Of a stretch of 64,000 bases of DNA, positions 37,058 through 44,646 are shown piece by piece. Below the pieces are notes generated by a model, which saw only the letters and a program-made list of their open reading frames with translations, was not told where the DNA came from and ran no database searches. Where the stretch lies: positions 26,920-90,919 of the forward strand of contig JAUNNN010000003.1 of the NCBI GenBank assembly GCA_030531435.1, written 5' to 3'. The position numbers and the translations under genes were made by a program. Positions within the stretch are counted from its first letter, which is position 1. The number at the start of each line of letters is the position of its first letter. The DNA comes from Lachnospiraceae bacterium. Its GTDB lineage: Bacteria > Bacillota > Clostridia > Lachnospirales > Lachnospiraceae.

Positions 37058-37092
37058 GAGGGACGCTTCTTTTGTCATATAGAGCGTCCCTC
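37058..37092. repeat. REP-like palindrome, copy 1
   Basis: GAGGGACGCT (37058-37067) and AGCGTCCCTC (37083-37092) are perfect 10-base arms around TCTTTTGTCATATAG. The 18-base segment GGGACGCTTCTTTTGTCA is shared with both copies near 51.4 kb. This resembles dispersed REP-type palindromes of clostridia. Confidence 0.75.
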
Positions 37093-37104
37093 TGTCACAT
37101 TAAA

Positions 37105-37137
37105 AACACCTGACAAGTACATTACCTGTCAGGTGTT
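37105..37137 (-). terminator. Intrinsic terminator of the HD-GYP-like gene
   Basis: AACACCTGACA and TGTCAGGTGTT arms (11 bases, perfect) with an 11-base loop, followed on the minus strand by a T-run, 9 bases past the stop codon at 37146. Confidence 0.85.
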
Positions 37138-37145
37138 AATTTTGA

Positions 37146-38234
37146 CTATTTCAAAGACTCAAGCATATTCATATCCATTACATGACGATTATCAAGAGTC
37201 TTCATAACATCAACAATTTCTATTTCGCCATAAAATGCTGTCTGTCCAAGATCAAGAATTTTGTTTGTTGAGAAACATAAAACCGTTGGTCTTAATACAT
37301 CTCTGGCATTTGAAGATAATACAAGAGCTTTTTCACCGTTATTAAGCTCAACACAGCTTCCCTCAGCAAGGAAATTAATACTTGCAACAAGTGCATCAAC
37401 TACTTCCCTATCAAAGAAATCCGGATGCTCCATAAAATATTTAAGTGCAGCAATTTCAGAGTAAGGCGTCTCCCCGGCACTATTCATTGCAGTCATTGAA
37501 TCATACAAATCAGCCACAATCAGCACCTTTGCATTATTTACAATCTTTCCAAGCTTATAATCCTCAGAATCTCTAAAGGCCTGTATTTCCTTGAAGGCTT
37601 GAATCGCTGTTCTTTTTATCTGAGGCTTTGATACAAAGGCTTCATCAAGCTTTGCAAAACCACTATATTCAAGGCGCTTCTCTTCGTCCTCATCCTCTGG
37701 AATTACTGTAGGCCTTACTTTTTCATCAGGGCTTACAATACCACAGGCATGAACAATTGCTGATACTATTAAATCTTCCTGATCTGCTGGTTTCATGTTA
37801 AGCTTGTGAGACATAAGAGCACAGAGTATAGCAACATTTAATGAATGTTTATATACAAAATCATTACTACTTCTTAAGCTCTGAATGAAATTAATTTTGT
37901 GATCAAGCCTTCCATATGATCTAATAATAGACTGTGCCACATTATAAATTTTTACCTGCTTTGCACTCTTTGCAATACTCTGAAGTTCATCAATAATTGA
38001 GAAAACTTCAATCGCCTGAAACTTCTCAAACTCAATATCATCTTCAGACATTGGTGGAAGTGGCTCGGCTGGTTCCAAAATATAAATACCTATGAGACCG
38101 AAGTTAAGTACTGACTCAATACCCTGTTGAGTAAGCTTTGAGTTTCTGTCATAAAGCAAAACCCCTTTTTTATTATAAATAGGCTTTGCAAGTATCATTC
38201 CAATTTTTAAATCGTCTGTCTTTACAAATTTCAC
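37146..38234 (-). CDS. Degenerate HD-GYP domain protein
   Basis: The 362-residue protein has the N-terminal module seen before many HD-GYP domains (DDLKIGMILAKPIYNKKGVL), then an HD-GYP-type domain. The first helix keeps YKHSLNVAILCALMSHKL, but the HD pair is replaced (IVHACGI instead of a HDIGK-like motif) and the HHE...GYP segment is missing. The later VADLYDSMTAMNSAGETPYS and VELNNGEKALVLSSNARDVL segments are family-like. It therefore probably cannot hydrolyse c-di-GMP and may bind it or act as a scaffold. It starts 1 base after the EAL gene stop, so the two are coexpressed. Confidence 0.8.
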   Translation of the reverse strand: MKFVKTDDLKIGMILAKPIYNKKGVLLYDRNSKLTQQGIESVLNFGLIGIYILEPAEPLPPMSEDDIEFEKFQAIEVFSIIDELQSIAKSAKQVKIYNVAQSIIRSYGRLDHKINFIQSLRSSNDFVYKHSLNVAILCALMSHKLNMKPADQEDLIVSAIVHACGIVSPDEKVRPTVIPEDEDEEKRLEYSGFAKLDEAFVSKPQIKRTAIQAFKEIQAFRDSEDYKLGKIVNNAKVLIVADLYDSMTAMNSAGETPYSEIAALKYFMEHPDFFDREVVDALVASINFLAEGSCVELNNGEKALVLSSNARDVLRPTVLCFSTNKILDLGQTAFYGEIEIVDVMKTLDNRHVMDMNMLESLK

Positions 38235-38235
38235 C

Positions 38236-41200
38236 TTACAAATACTCCTCCATGAATTTCTCGAAATCAGGCACCCCTACTGGCCTTGAGAAATAATACC
38301 CCTGTACTATATCACAATCTATTGCTGATAAGAAATCAAACTGCTCTTTTGTCTCAACACCCTCTGCTATTGTAACAAGACCGAGCTGTTTAGCCATTCT
38401 TACACTAGATTCAACAATGATTTTTCCTCTTTCTGTAGTCATAATTTCATCAAAGAAGAATTTATCAATTTTAAGTGTGTCAACTGGTGCATTTCTAAGC
38501 ATATTAAGTGATGAATACGCTGAACCAAAATCATCCATATGAATACTGAATCCATTCTGTTTAAGAGCTGACATCTGTCCAAATAATTCCTGAACATTAT
38601 CCATAAACAGATTTTCAGTAATTTCAAGCTCAAGTCTTGATGGATCAATATTATATTTTTTCGTCAGTGCAACAAACTCTTTTGCTAGATCAGTTACACC
38701 AATATGTGCTCTTGAAATATTAACTGCGATTGGCAGCTTAATACCTCTTGAATCAAGCTCTACAATATACTTGCAGGCTTCTTCCCACATGTATTTATCA
38801 AGCTTGATAATAAATCCATTACTTTCAAATAAATCAAGGAACTGGAATGGAACCATAATACCCTTTAATGGATGCTTCCATCTAACTAATGCCTCAGCAC
38901 CTGATAATTTCTTAGTCTTAACGTTTATCTGTGGCTGTAAGAACATTACAAACTCTCTATTTGCAAGGGCCTGTTCCATCTGTTCTTCGATTTCTAACTG
39001 TTCCTTAAGTTTAAGCCTTATTGCATCATCATATACTGCATAATTACTTGCTGATGATGATCCTTTAAGCTGTTTCTTCGCTGCTCTTGCTCTGTCACAC
39101 ATAATTCTGACAGGAAGATCTCTATCTGTAATTTTATATATTCCAAAAGTAAATGAAATCTGATTTGGTAGAGAGCTTTCCTTATTTACAGCATCTGCTA
39201 CATCAGTCATGAAATTGACAAGATCCTTATCATCATTATATGGAATAAGTATTGAGAATACATCCGCCTGATAACGCTTCACAATACCTCTATCTGCGCA
39301 TAACCCTTTTAATGCCTTACCCATTTCAGAAAGAAGTCTGTTACCTACTTCTATACCCTGGGTATCATTTATTAATCTAAACTTATCGACGTCTACGCAG
39401 AATATAGCATATTCTTTTTCCACATCTGTATTAATAAGTTCTCTTACTCTTCTGTAGAATGCCTCTGCATTATAAGCACCTGTAAGTGAATCATAATCAG
39501 CTCTATATTCCATTTCACTCTTAATTTTCATTTCCGCATCAACATTCTGGAACGTACCGAGGAAACGAACTGGCTCATTATTTAATCCACGTAGTACCTG
39601 TATAATTATTGTATACCAAACATAAACGTTATATCTATTTAATAGTCTTACAGTTACTCTTTCTGCTAAATTAGATGTCTTAAGATTTTCTATAAATTTA
39701 TCATAGTTTACCTGATCAGCTTCGTGGCACTTAATTGAGTTTATAATTGACCATTCATCCACAAGCTCCTCTTTATCGACATCAAATATATCATCAAAGT
39801 TTGAACACAAATAATATTTGTTATCAGTTACGGCATATTCATAAACAAGAATTCCAATCATCTCATTTACATTCTCATGACGCTCATAGTTAAGTGCCAT
39901 ATCCTTTAAGATGCTGGTTTTCTCACGCATTATTTCATATTTTATTTTCGTTTCTATTGTGTCAATCGATGCTTTCTTATAATCATTGACATTAATACCA
40001 ACAATCATAATTCGAATGTCATCACTTGGCTTGTCAGCCGCTTCTTGGGCTCCAAGTAATACGGCATAAAAGCCATACCATTCGTAATTATCCTGTGGAG
40101 TCTTTACACGAATTTCCTTTGAAATAATATTTCTTCCAGATCTAATGGTTCTCTTAATAAACGAAGAGTCTGTAAGTTCTAAGAACGCATTCTTATCTTC
40201 TGGATGAACTATACCATCAGAATAATTTTCAATGAGCTTTTTATAATTCTTTATTCGAAGGTCCATAAGGCTGGCTACGCCACGCTCTTTAATTCGAATA
40301 ACTGTATTTTTAGTAAGATTTATATCCCATACAATATCCTGTACAGCAAATAAGCCTTCTGTAATTCTATTTTCAGCTTCTTTAATGAGAGCAAGCTGGT
40401 CATCAATATTTTCATTAACAGCTGCAACTACATATATAGGTCGTCCATCACGCATTATTATTTTTGTTGCGCGAACTGGAACTGGAATACGTAATGATGG
40501 AGAATATACAACTCCGTCACAGGACTCAGATTTGTCATCAAATTTATTTAAAGGGCAATCCTCACAAGGTGCATCATATCCTTTAATTTTTTCAAAACAG
40601 AATCCACCACATGTCTCCCCGATTCTTTCCTTAAGAGCATCATTTTTATATAAGAGATTGTAGCTTTCATCAACTGCATATGCCCATGAAGAAATTGGAT
40701 CAAGAATATTTCTAACAAGTTCCATTTCCTTTGTAGTAAGAATAGGATTAACTGAAGAATCAATTCTCTCCATATCTTCTGAATATACAATGTATGTATC
40801 TTTACCAGAATTAAGGGCATCTTCAAGAGCTGCACATGCCTTTTTATAAAGAGCATCTGCTGAGGCTTCGCTAGGATGACAAATAGCTGCACCGATGCTG
40901 ACAGTCACCTTTCTATCATCATCAAGAGACTTATAATTCTCACTAACAGTACGATTTATATATTTAGAGCGTTCTAACACAATATTTGAGCCATGAACGC
41001 CTCTCATAAATACAATAAAATGACCTTCGTCAGACTGACCAATTATATCAGAACCTCTGAATGCTTTTTTAAGTATTCTTGCTATTTCTATCTGGACTCC
41101 TTCACCTATGATTTCACCATAAGCATCAACAAAGTCTTCGAAGTCATCAACTGCTACTACAAGCATTACAGGGATTACATCTTTTGGAATATTTGCAATA

Positions 41201-41655
41201 TATTCATCTACTGATTTAAATAAGACATCACTAGTAACAAGGCCTGTTGTAGCAACTCTTGTTACAGCCCTTGACTCATTGTATTGTTTTAAATCATCAT
41301 CAATATATGTAAGCGTTCCATATACAGAACTAGCTGAATCTTTTCTGCCTATACGGCTCTTTAACTGATACCATCTAAAGTTACCAGATAAATCCAAAAA
41401 TCTGATGTACTCCATTCTGGACATACCAGGAGCAATAGGAGTAACAAAATACTTTATTGCTTTCTCGGTATCATCCTCATGAATTTTACCAACTGTATTT
41501 ATATTTTTAACAAAACCGGAAATATGTTCAAGAATTGGAATATACTTTGAAACATTATCAGAAAAACTGATAACATCATTATCAATGTCATATTCAAAGA
41601 TAACTGTTTCATTAAGATCTATGGCGTTTTCTAATACGTCATTAGTAATAGTCAT
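38236..41655 (-). CDS. PAS/degenerate GGDEF/EAL c-di-GMP phosphodiesterase
   Basis: This 1139-residue cytoplasmic protein has no clear membrane segments. Regions seen in order: an N-terminal PAS-like part, a GGDEF fold at about 145-300 with SDEGH where GGDEF should be, a PAS domain with a Cys cluster (CGGFCF...PCEDCPLNKF), further PAS domains to about 690, a second GGDEF fold beginning DYDSLTGAYNAEAFYRRVRE with YQADVF instead of GGDEF, and an EAL domain from about 890. The EAL domain keeps GAEALVRWKHP, LELEITENLFMDN, HMDDFGSAYSSLNML, TLKIDKFF and IAEGVETKEQ, so it should degrade c-di-GMP. Both GGDEF domains lack catalytic residues and may bind GTP as regulators. A promoter lies upstream. Confidence 0.9.
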   Translation of the reverse strand: MTITNDVLENAIDLNETVIFEYDIDNDVISFSDNVSKYIPILEHISGFVKNINTVGKIHEDDTEKAIKYFVTPIAPGMSRMEYIRFLDLSGNFRWYQLKSRIGRKDSASSVYGTLTYIDDDLKQYNESRAVTRVATTGLVTSDVLFKSVDEYIANIPKDVIPVMLVVAVDDFEDFVDAYGEIIGEGVQIEIARILKKAFRGSDIIGQSDEGHFIVFMRGVHGSNIVLERSKYINRTVSENYKSLDDDRKVTVSIGAAICHPSEASADALYKKACAALEDALNSGKDTYIVYSEDMERIDSSVNPILTTKEMELVRNILDPISSWAYAVDESYNLLYKNDALKERIGETCGGFCFEKIKGYDAPCEDCPLNKFDDKSESCDGVVYSPSLRIPVPVRATKIIMRDGRPIYVVAAVNENIDDQLALIKEAENRITEGLFAVQDIVWDINLTKNTVIRIKERGVASLMDLRIKNYKKLIENYSDGIVHPEDKNAFLELTDSSFIKRTIRSGRNIISKEIRVKTPQDNYEWYGFYAVLLGAQEAADKPSDDIRIMIVGINVNDYKKASIDTIETKIKYEIMREKTSILKDMALNYERHENVNEMIGILVYEYAVTDNKYYLCSNFDDIFDVDKEELVDEWSIINSIKCHEADQVNYDKFIENLKTSNLAERVTVRLLNRYNVYVWYTIIIQVLRGLNNEPVRFLGTFQNVDAEMKIKSEMEYRADYDSLTGAYNAEAFYRRVRELINTDVEKEYAIFCVDVDKFRLINDTQGIEVGNRLLSEMGKALKGLCADRGIVKRYQADVFSILIPYNDDKDLVNFMTDVADAVNKESSLPNQISFTFGIYKITDRDLPVRIMCDRARAAKKQLKGSSSASNYAVYDDAIRLKLKEQLEIEEQMEQALANREFVMFLQPQINVKTKKLSGAEALVRWKHPLKGIMVPFQFLDLFESNGFIIKLDKYMWEEACKYIVELDSRGIKLPIAVNISRAHIGVTDLAKEFVALTKKYNIDPSRLELEITENLFMDNVQELFGQMSALKQNGFSIHMDDFGSAYSSLNMLRNAPVDTLKIDKFFFDEIMTTERGKIIVESSVRMAKQLGLVTIAEGVETKEQFDFLSAIDCDIVQGYYFSRPVGVPDFEKFMEEYL

Positions 41656-41707
41656 AGTAAAAACCTTCTCTCAAGATGTCCCCAACATCCATTTATATAC
41701 ACAATAA

Positions 41708-41736
41708 ATTATACAAAATTATTGAAGATTTGTCAC
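41708..41736 (-). promoter_or_regulatory. Promoter of the EAL-protein operon
   Basis: Minus-strand GTGACA (41731-41736), 17-base spacer, TATAAT (41708-41713), about 50 bases upstream of the start codon. Sigma-A type with perfect -10. Confidence 0.7.
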
Positions 41737-41772
41737 TACGTATATATGTCTCGTTTTAATCTCTATAACAAC

Positions 41773-41806
41773 AAAAAAGGCTCCCGATTACTCGGAAGCC
41801 TTTTTT
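41773..41806 (-). terminator. Terminator of the first Ala-rich repeat gene
   Basis: AAAAAAGGCTCCCGA and the complementary TCGGAAGCCTTTTTT arms with one mismatch and a 4-base loop, T-runs on both strands, 18 bases past the stop codon. It insulates the repeat genes from the EAL operon. Confidence 0.88.
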
Positions 41807-41824
41807 ATTATATATTACAACTAA

Positions 41825-42463
41825 TTACTTTGCGTATGAACGAGCCTGTGCAAATAATGCTTCAAGTCCAGCGATACCAGCTGCTGCCTTAGCATCTCTG
41901 TCAGCTGCTGCTGTCTTGCATGTAGCGATTGACTGATCAAGAAGTGCCTGAAGTCCTGGAAGAGCTGCTGCACCCTTAGCGTCTCTATCAGCTGCTGCTG
42001 TAACTGCTACTGCTCTTGACTGATCAAGAAGTGCCTGAAGTCCTGGAAGAGCTGCTGCTGCTACTCTATCTCTGTCTTCTGCTGCGATCTTACCTGTTGC
42101 TACAGCCTGATCAAGAAGTGCGCTGAGCTGTGTAAGTGCTGCTGCTGCCTTAGCATCTCTGTCTGCTGCTGCTGTTGCGCATACTGCAATTGACTGATCC
42201 TTAAGACCCTGAAGTCCTGGAAGAGCTGCTGCTGCCTTAGCGTCTCTGTCTGCTGCTGCTGTTGCACAAACTGCCTCTGACTGAGCCTTAAGAGCTTCAA
42301 GTCCTGCAAGTGCTGCCTGTGACTGTGCCTGTGTGTAAGCGATTGATGCTGCGTTCTGAGCTGCAATGTCATCAAATACTGATGCCTTTGCAGGTACAAC
42401 TGCTACTGCTACTACTGCAGCTGCAAGTGTTAAACCAGCAAGTGCCTTTGTAAAAAGTTTCAT
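41825..42463 (-). CDS. Exported alanine-rich 29-residue repeat protein (paralogue 1)
   Basis: I do not recognise a family. The 212-residue protein has a Sec-type signal (MKLFTKALAGLTLAAAVVAV, cleavage near PAKA-S at 28). Five tandem repeats of exactly 29 residues follow, with the consensus AALPGLQALLDQS-x-AV-x-x-TAAADRDAKAA; the third is divergent (IAAEDRDRV). It ends with EALFAQARSYAK. There are three Cys in the repeats. No membrane anchor, LPXTG or other sorting signal is seen. AGGAGG lies 7 bases before the ATG, and a TTGACA-17-TATTAT promoter lies upstream. The next gene upstream encodes a clear paralogue with the same C terminus. Function unknown; likely a helical secreted or wall-associated protein made in quantity. 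Confidence 0.85.
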   Translation of the reverse strand: MKLFTKALAGLTLAAAVVAVAVVPAKASVFDDIAAQNAASIAYTQAQSQAALAGLEALKAQSEAVCATAAADRDAKAAAALPGLQGLKDQSIAVCATAAADRDAKAAAALTQLSALLDQAVATGKIAAEDRDRVAAAALPGLQALLDQSRAVAVTAAADRDAKGAAALPGLQALLDQSIATCKTAAADRDAKAAAGIAGLEALFAQARSYAK

Positions 42464-42518
42464 TACGAATCCTCCTCAAAAAAATATATCTTATTTTGCG
42501 ATTTCACGAATCTTCAAT

Positions 42519-42547
42519 ATAATACATCCAAATATAGTGCATGTCAA
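42519..42547 (-). promoter_or_regulatory. Near-consensus promoter of Ala-rich repeat gene 1
   Basis: Minus-strand TTGACA (42542-42547), 17-base spacer, TATTAT (42519-42524). The 5-prime leader is about 50 bases with AGGAGG at 42471-42476. Identical boxes and spacer length occur before the paralogous gene. Confidence 0.85.
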
Positions 42548-42578
42548 TATATATGAATACATTTTATTCGAAAAAAAT

Positions 42579-42608
42579 AAAAGCTTCCGCATAAACACGG
42601 AAGCTTTT
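42579..42608 (-). terminator. Terminator of Ala-rich repeat gene 2
   Basis: AAAAGCTTCCG and CGGAAGCTTTT arms (11 bases, perfect) with an 8-base loop, followed on the minus strand by TATTTTTTT, 22 bases past the stop codon. Confidence 0.9.
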
Positions 42609-42629
42609 ATAATCATATATTTCTATAAA

Positions 42630-43376
42630 TTATTTAGCGTATGAACGAGCCTGTGCCATAAGAGCTTCAAGACCTGCGATACCAGCTGCTGCTTTTGCAT
42701 CTCTGTCTGCTGCTGCTGTAACTGCTACTGCTCTTGACTGATCAAGAAGTGCCTGAAGACCTGCAAGGCCTGCTGCTGCCTTTGCATCTCTATCTGCTGC
42801 TGCTGTAACTGCTACTGCTCTTGACTGATCATAGAGTGCCTGAAGACCTGCAAGACCTGCTGCTGCCTGAGCATTTACATTTGCCTGATGAGCTTCTGCC
42901 ATTGCCATTCCAGCTGCTGCCTTTGCATCTCTGTCTGCTGCTGCTGTAACTGCTACTGCTCTTGACTGATCAAGAAGTGCCTGAAGTCCTGCAAGGCCTG
43001 CTGCTGCTTTTGCATCTCTATCTGCTGCTGCTGTAACTGCTACTGCTCTTGACTGATCATAAAGTGCCTGAAGTCCTACGAGACCTGCTGCTGCTTTTGC
43101 ATCTCTATCTGCTGCTGCTGTAACTGCTACTGCTCTTGACTGATCATAAAGTGCCTGAAGTCCTGCAAGGCCTGCTGCTGCCTGTGCGTTAACATTAGCC
43201 TGGTTAGCTTCTGCCATTGCCATTCCTCTAGCAGCTTCTGCCTGTGTCCATGCCATTGACTTTGCTGTGTACTCAGCGATCTGCTCAAGTGACATAGCCT
43301 TTGCTGGAACTGTAGCAACTGCTACAACTGCTGCTGCAAGTGCAATACCTGCTAAAATCTTACCTAATTTTTTCAT
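42630..43376 (-). CDS. Exported alanine-rich 29-residue repeat protein (paralogue 2)
   Basis: I place the start at 43376, giving 248 residues beginning KKLGKILAGIALAAAVVAVA after Met. A perfect TCCTCC complement (GGAGGA) lies 10 bases upstream, and the longer upstream frame overlaps hemW and lacks a ribosome site. After the signal (cleavage near PAKA-M at about 27) come two kinds of unit. One is a 29-residue repeat (AAAGLAGLQALYDQSRAVAV then TAAADRDAK), five copies, of which several are identical. The other is an 18-residue unit, MAMAEANQANVNAQAAAG-like, two copies. They are ordered 18-29-29-29-18-29-29. It ends with EALMAQARSYAK, like paralogue 1. No Cys. Function unknown. It is expressed from its own strong promoter. 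Confidence 0.85.
   Translation of the reverse strand: MKKLGKILAGIALAAAVVAVATVPAKAMSLEQIAEYTAKSMAWTQAEAARGMAMAEANQANVNAQAAAGLAGLQALYDQSRAVAVTAAADRDAKAAAGLVGLQALYDQSRAVAVTAAADRDAKAAAGLAGLQALLDQSRAVAVTAAADRDAKAAAGMAMAEAHQANVNAQAAAGLAGLQALYDQSRAVAVTAAADRDAKAAAGLAGLQALLDQSRAVAVTAAADRDAKAAAGIAGLEALMAQARSYAK
42650..43200. repeat. 87-bp coding tandem repeats
   Basis: The 29-residue protein repeats are nearly identical at DNA level, with blocks such as GCTGCTGCTGTAACTGCTAC and GCTCTTGACTGATCA recurring every 87 bases, broken by a 54-base insert near 42860-42915. Recombination or slippage could change copy number between strains. Similar but more diverged repeats span 41860-42300. Confidence 0.85.
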
Positions 43377-43439
43377 TTTTGTGTTTCCTCCACTTCGCAT
43401 TGTAATTAGTAATTTTTTTAGTTGTATAATACATAAGTG

Positions 43440-43468
43440 ATAATACAATATATAGTAATTATTGTCAA
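43440..43468 (-). promoter_or_regulatory. Near-consensus promoter of Ala-rich repeat gene 2
   Basis: Minus-strand TTGACA (43463-43468), 17-base spacer, TATTAT (43440-43445), about 65 bases upstream of the start. The -35 box contains the TGA stop codon of hemW. Confidence 0.88.
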
Positions 43469-44643
43469 CCAAATAAGAATCTTGAAAAGCAATAATTTCC
43501 GTAATCAATTCCCCTATCAGTCAGCCTGTAATTTCCATTTTCTTCTATCATAAGGCCACTTGATATAAGGTCATCAATTTGCTCACCATAAGCATTTCTG
43601 ATACGTCTTCTAAATGTTCTTTCAAATTCATCAGCATTTACTCCCACAAGACGTCTTAAACCTAGGAACATAAACTCTTCCATTGCAGATTTTTCATCTA
43701 GTTTTATTTCTTCATCTATGGCCTTTTCATCCTCAATGTATTTATCAAGATCTGCTGTATTTTTATATCTTACATTATTTATAAATGAAGAAGCGTTTAA
43801 CCCAAGTCCAATATAATCCTGCCTAGTCCAGTATGATGAATTATGAATACTTTCGTACCCTTCTTTTGCAAAGTTTGAAATTTCATACTGAATATATCCA
43901 TTGTTTATAAGGAAGTTTCTCGCCTGATAATAAAGTGCTCTCTCCTGATTTCCTATAGGAAGCGCGTATCCTTCTGGCCCTGTATAGTAGCCGTTGTCAT
44001 CCATTTCACCAAATTTTTCAAAAAATTCTGTACCAGGCTCAACAATCAAACTATATGCAGACACATGTTCAGGAAGAATGCTCAAATCGAGTAATGAATC
44101 CAAAGTCTTTTGCAGTGTATCATTATTCTGATATGGCAAAGCAGTCATAATATCAACATTAACGTTAGTAAATCCCGCTTCTCTTGCCACCTCATAACAA
44201 TCTTTAAACTCTTCATATGTATGAATTCTTCCAAGATATCTAAGCTCTGCATTATCTGCTGACTGCATTCCAAGACTTAATCTGTTAAATCCAGCTTCTC
44301 TATATGCTTTAAGGCTTTCAAAATCTACAGTCCCTGGATTTGCTTCAAGAGTAATTTCAATATCACTATTTACATTAAATCTTTCGATTAATTTATGTAA
44401 CAAATCACATATATATTCTGGTTTAACAGATGTTGGAGTTCCGCCTCCAAAATAAATAGAGCTTATTTCATATTCGTTATCAAAGTCTATTCCATACTTT
44501 TCTGAAATAGCGTCTATTTCTCTATTTAGAGCACCAATATATGGCCCCTGCTTATCAAACATTCCTTCAAAAGATAAAAAATCGCAGTATGCACATTTTC
44601 TAACGCAGAAAGGAATGTGAACATATATACCAAGTTTCTTCAT
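43465..44643 (-). CDS. hemW: Radical SAM heme chaperone HemW
   Basis: The 392-residue protein is HemW-type, formerly annotated as oxygen-independent coproporphyrinogen III oxidase. The radical SAM cluster motif is C13-x3-C17-x2-C20 in HIPFCVRKCAYCDFLSF, the SAM-binding glycine motif is SSIYFGGGTPT, and the C-terminal HemN domain includes WTRQDYIGLGLNASSF. HemW is thought to insert heme into target enzymes rather than make it. It follows lepA by 3 bases, a pairing common in Firmicutes. Confidence 0.9.
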   Translation of the reverse strand: MKKLGIYVHIPFCVRKCAYCDFLSFEGMFDKQGPYIGALNREIDAISEKYGIDFDNEYEISSIYFGGGTPTSVKPEYICDLLHKLIERFNVNSDIEITLEANPGTVDFESLKAYREAGFNRLSLGMQSADNAELRYLGRIHTYEEFKDCYEVAREAGFTNVNVDIMTALPYQNNDTLQKTLDSLLDLSILPEHVSAYSLIVEPGTEFFEKFGEMDDNGYYTGPEGYALPIGNQERALYYQARNFLINNGYIQYEISNFAKEGYESIHNSSYWTRQDYIGLGLNASSFINNVRYKNTADLDKYIEDEKAIDEEIKLDEKSAMEEFMFLGLRRLVGVNADEFERTFRRRIRNAYGEQIDDLISSGLMIEENGNYRLTDRGIDYGNYCFSRFLFG

Positions 44644-44646
44644 ATA

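Noticed and set aside
42650..43200. Regular repeats resembling a CRISPR array
   Set aside because: The 87-bp units have no unique spacers, keep one reading frame and encode protein repeats.
43377..43508. 44-residue N-terminal extension of the second Ala-rich protein
   Set aside because: It overlaps hemW, places codons in the promoter and ribosome site, and would hide the signal peptide.
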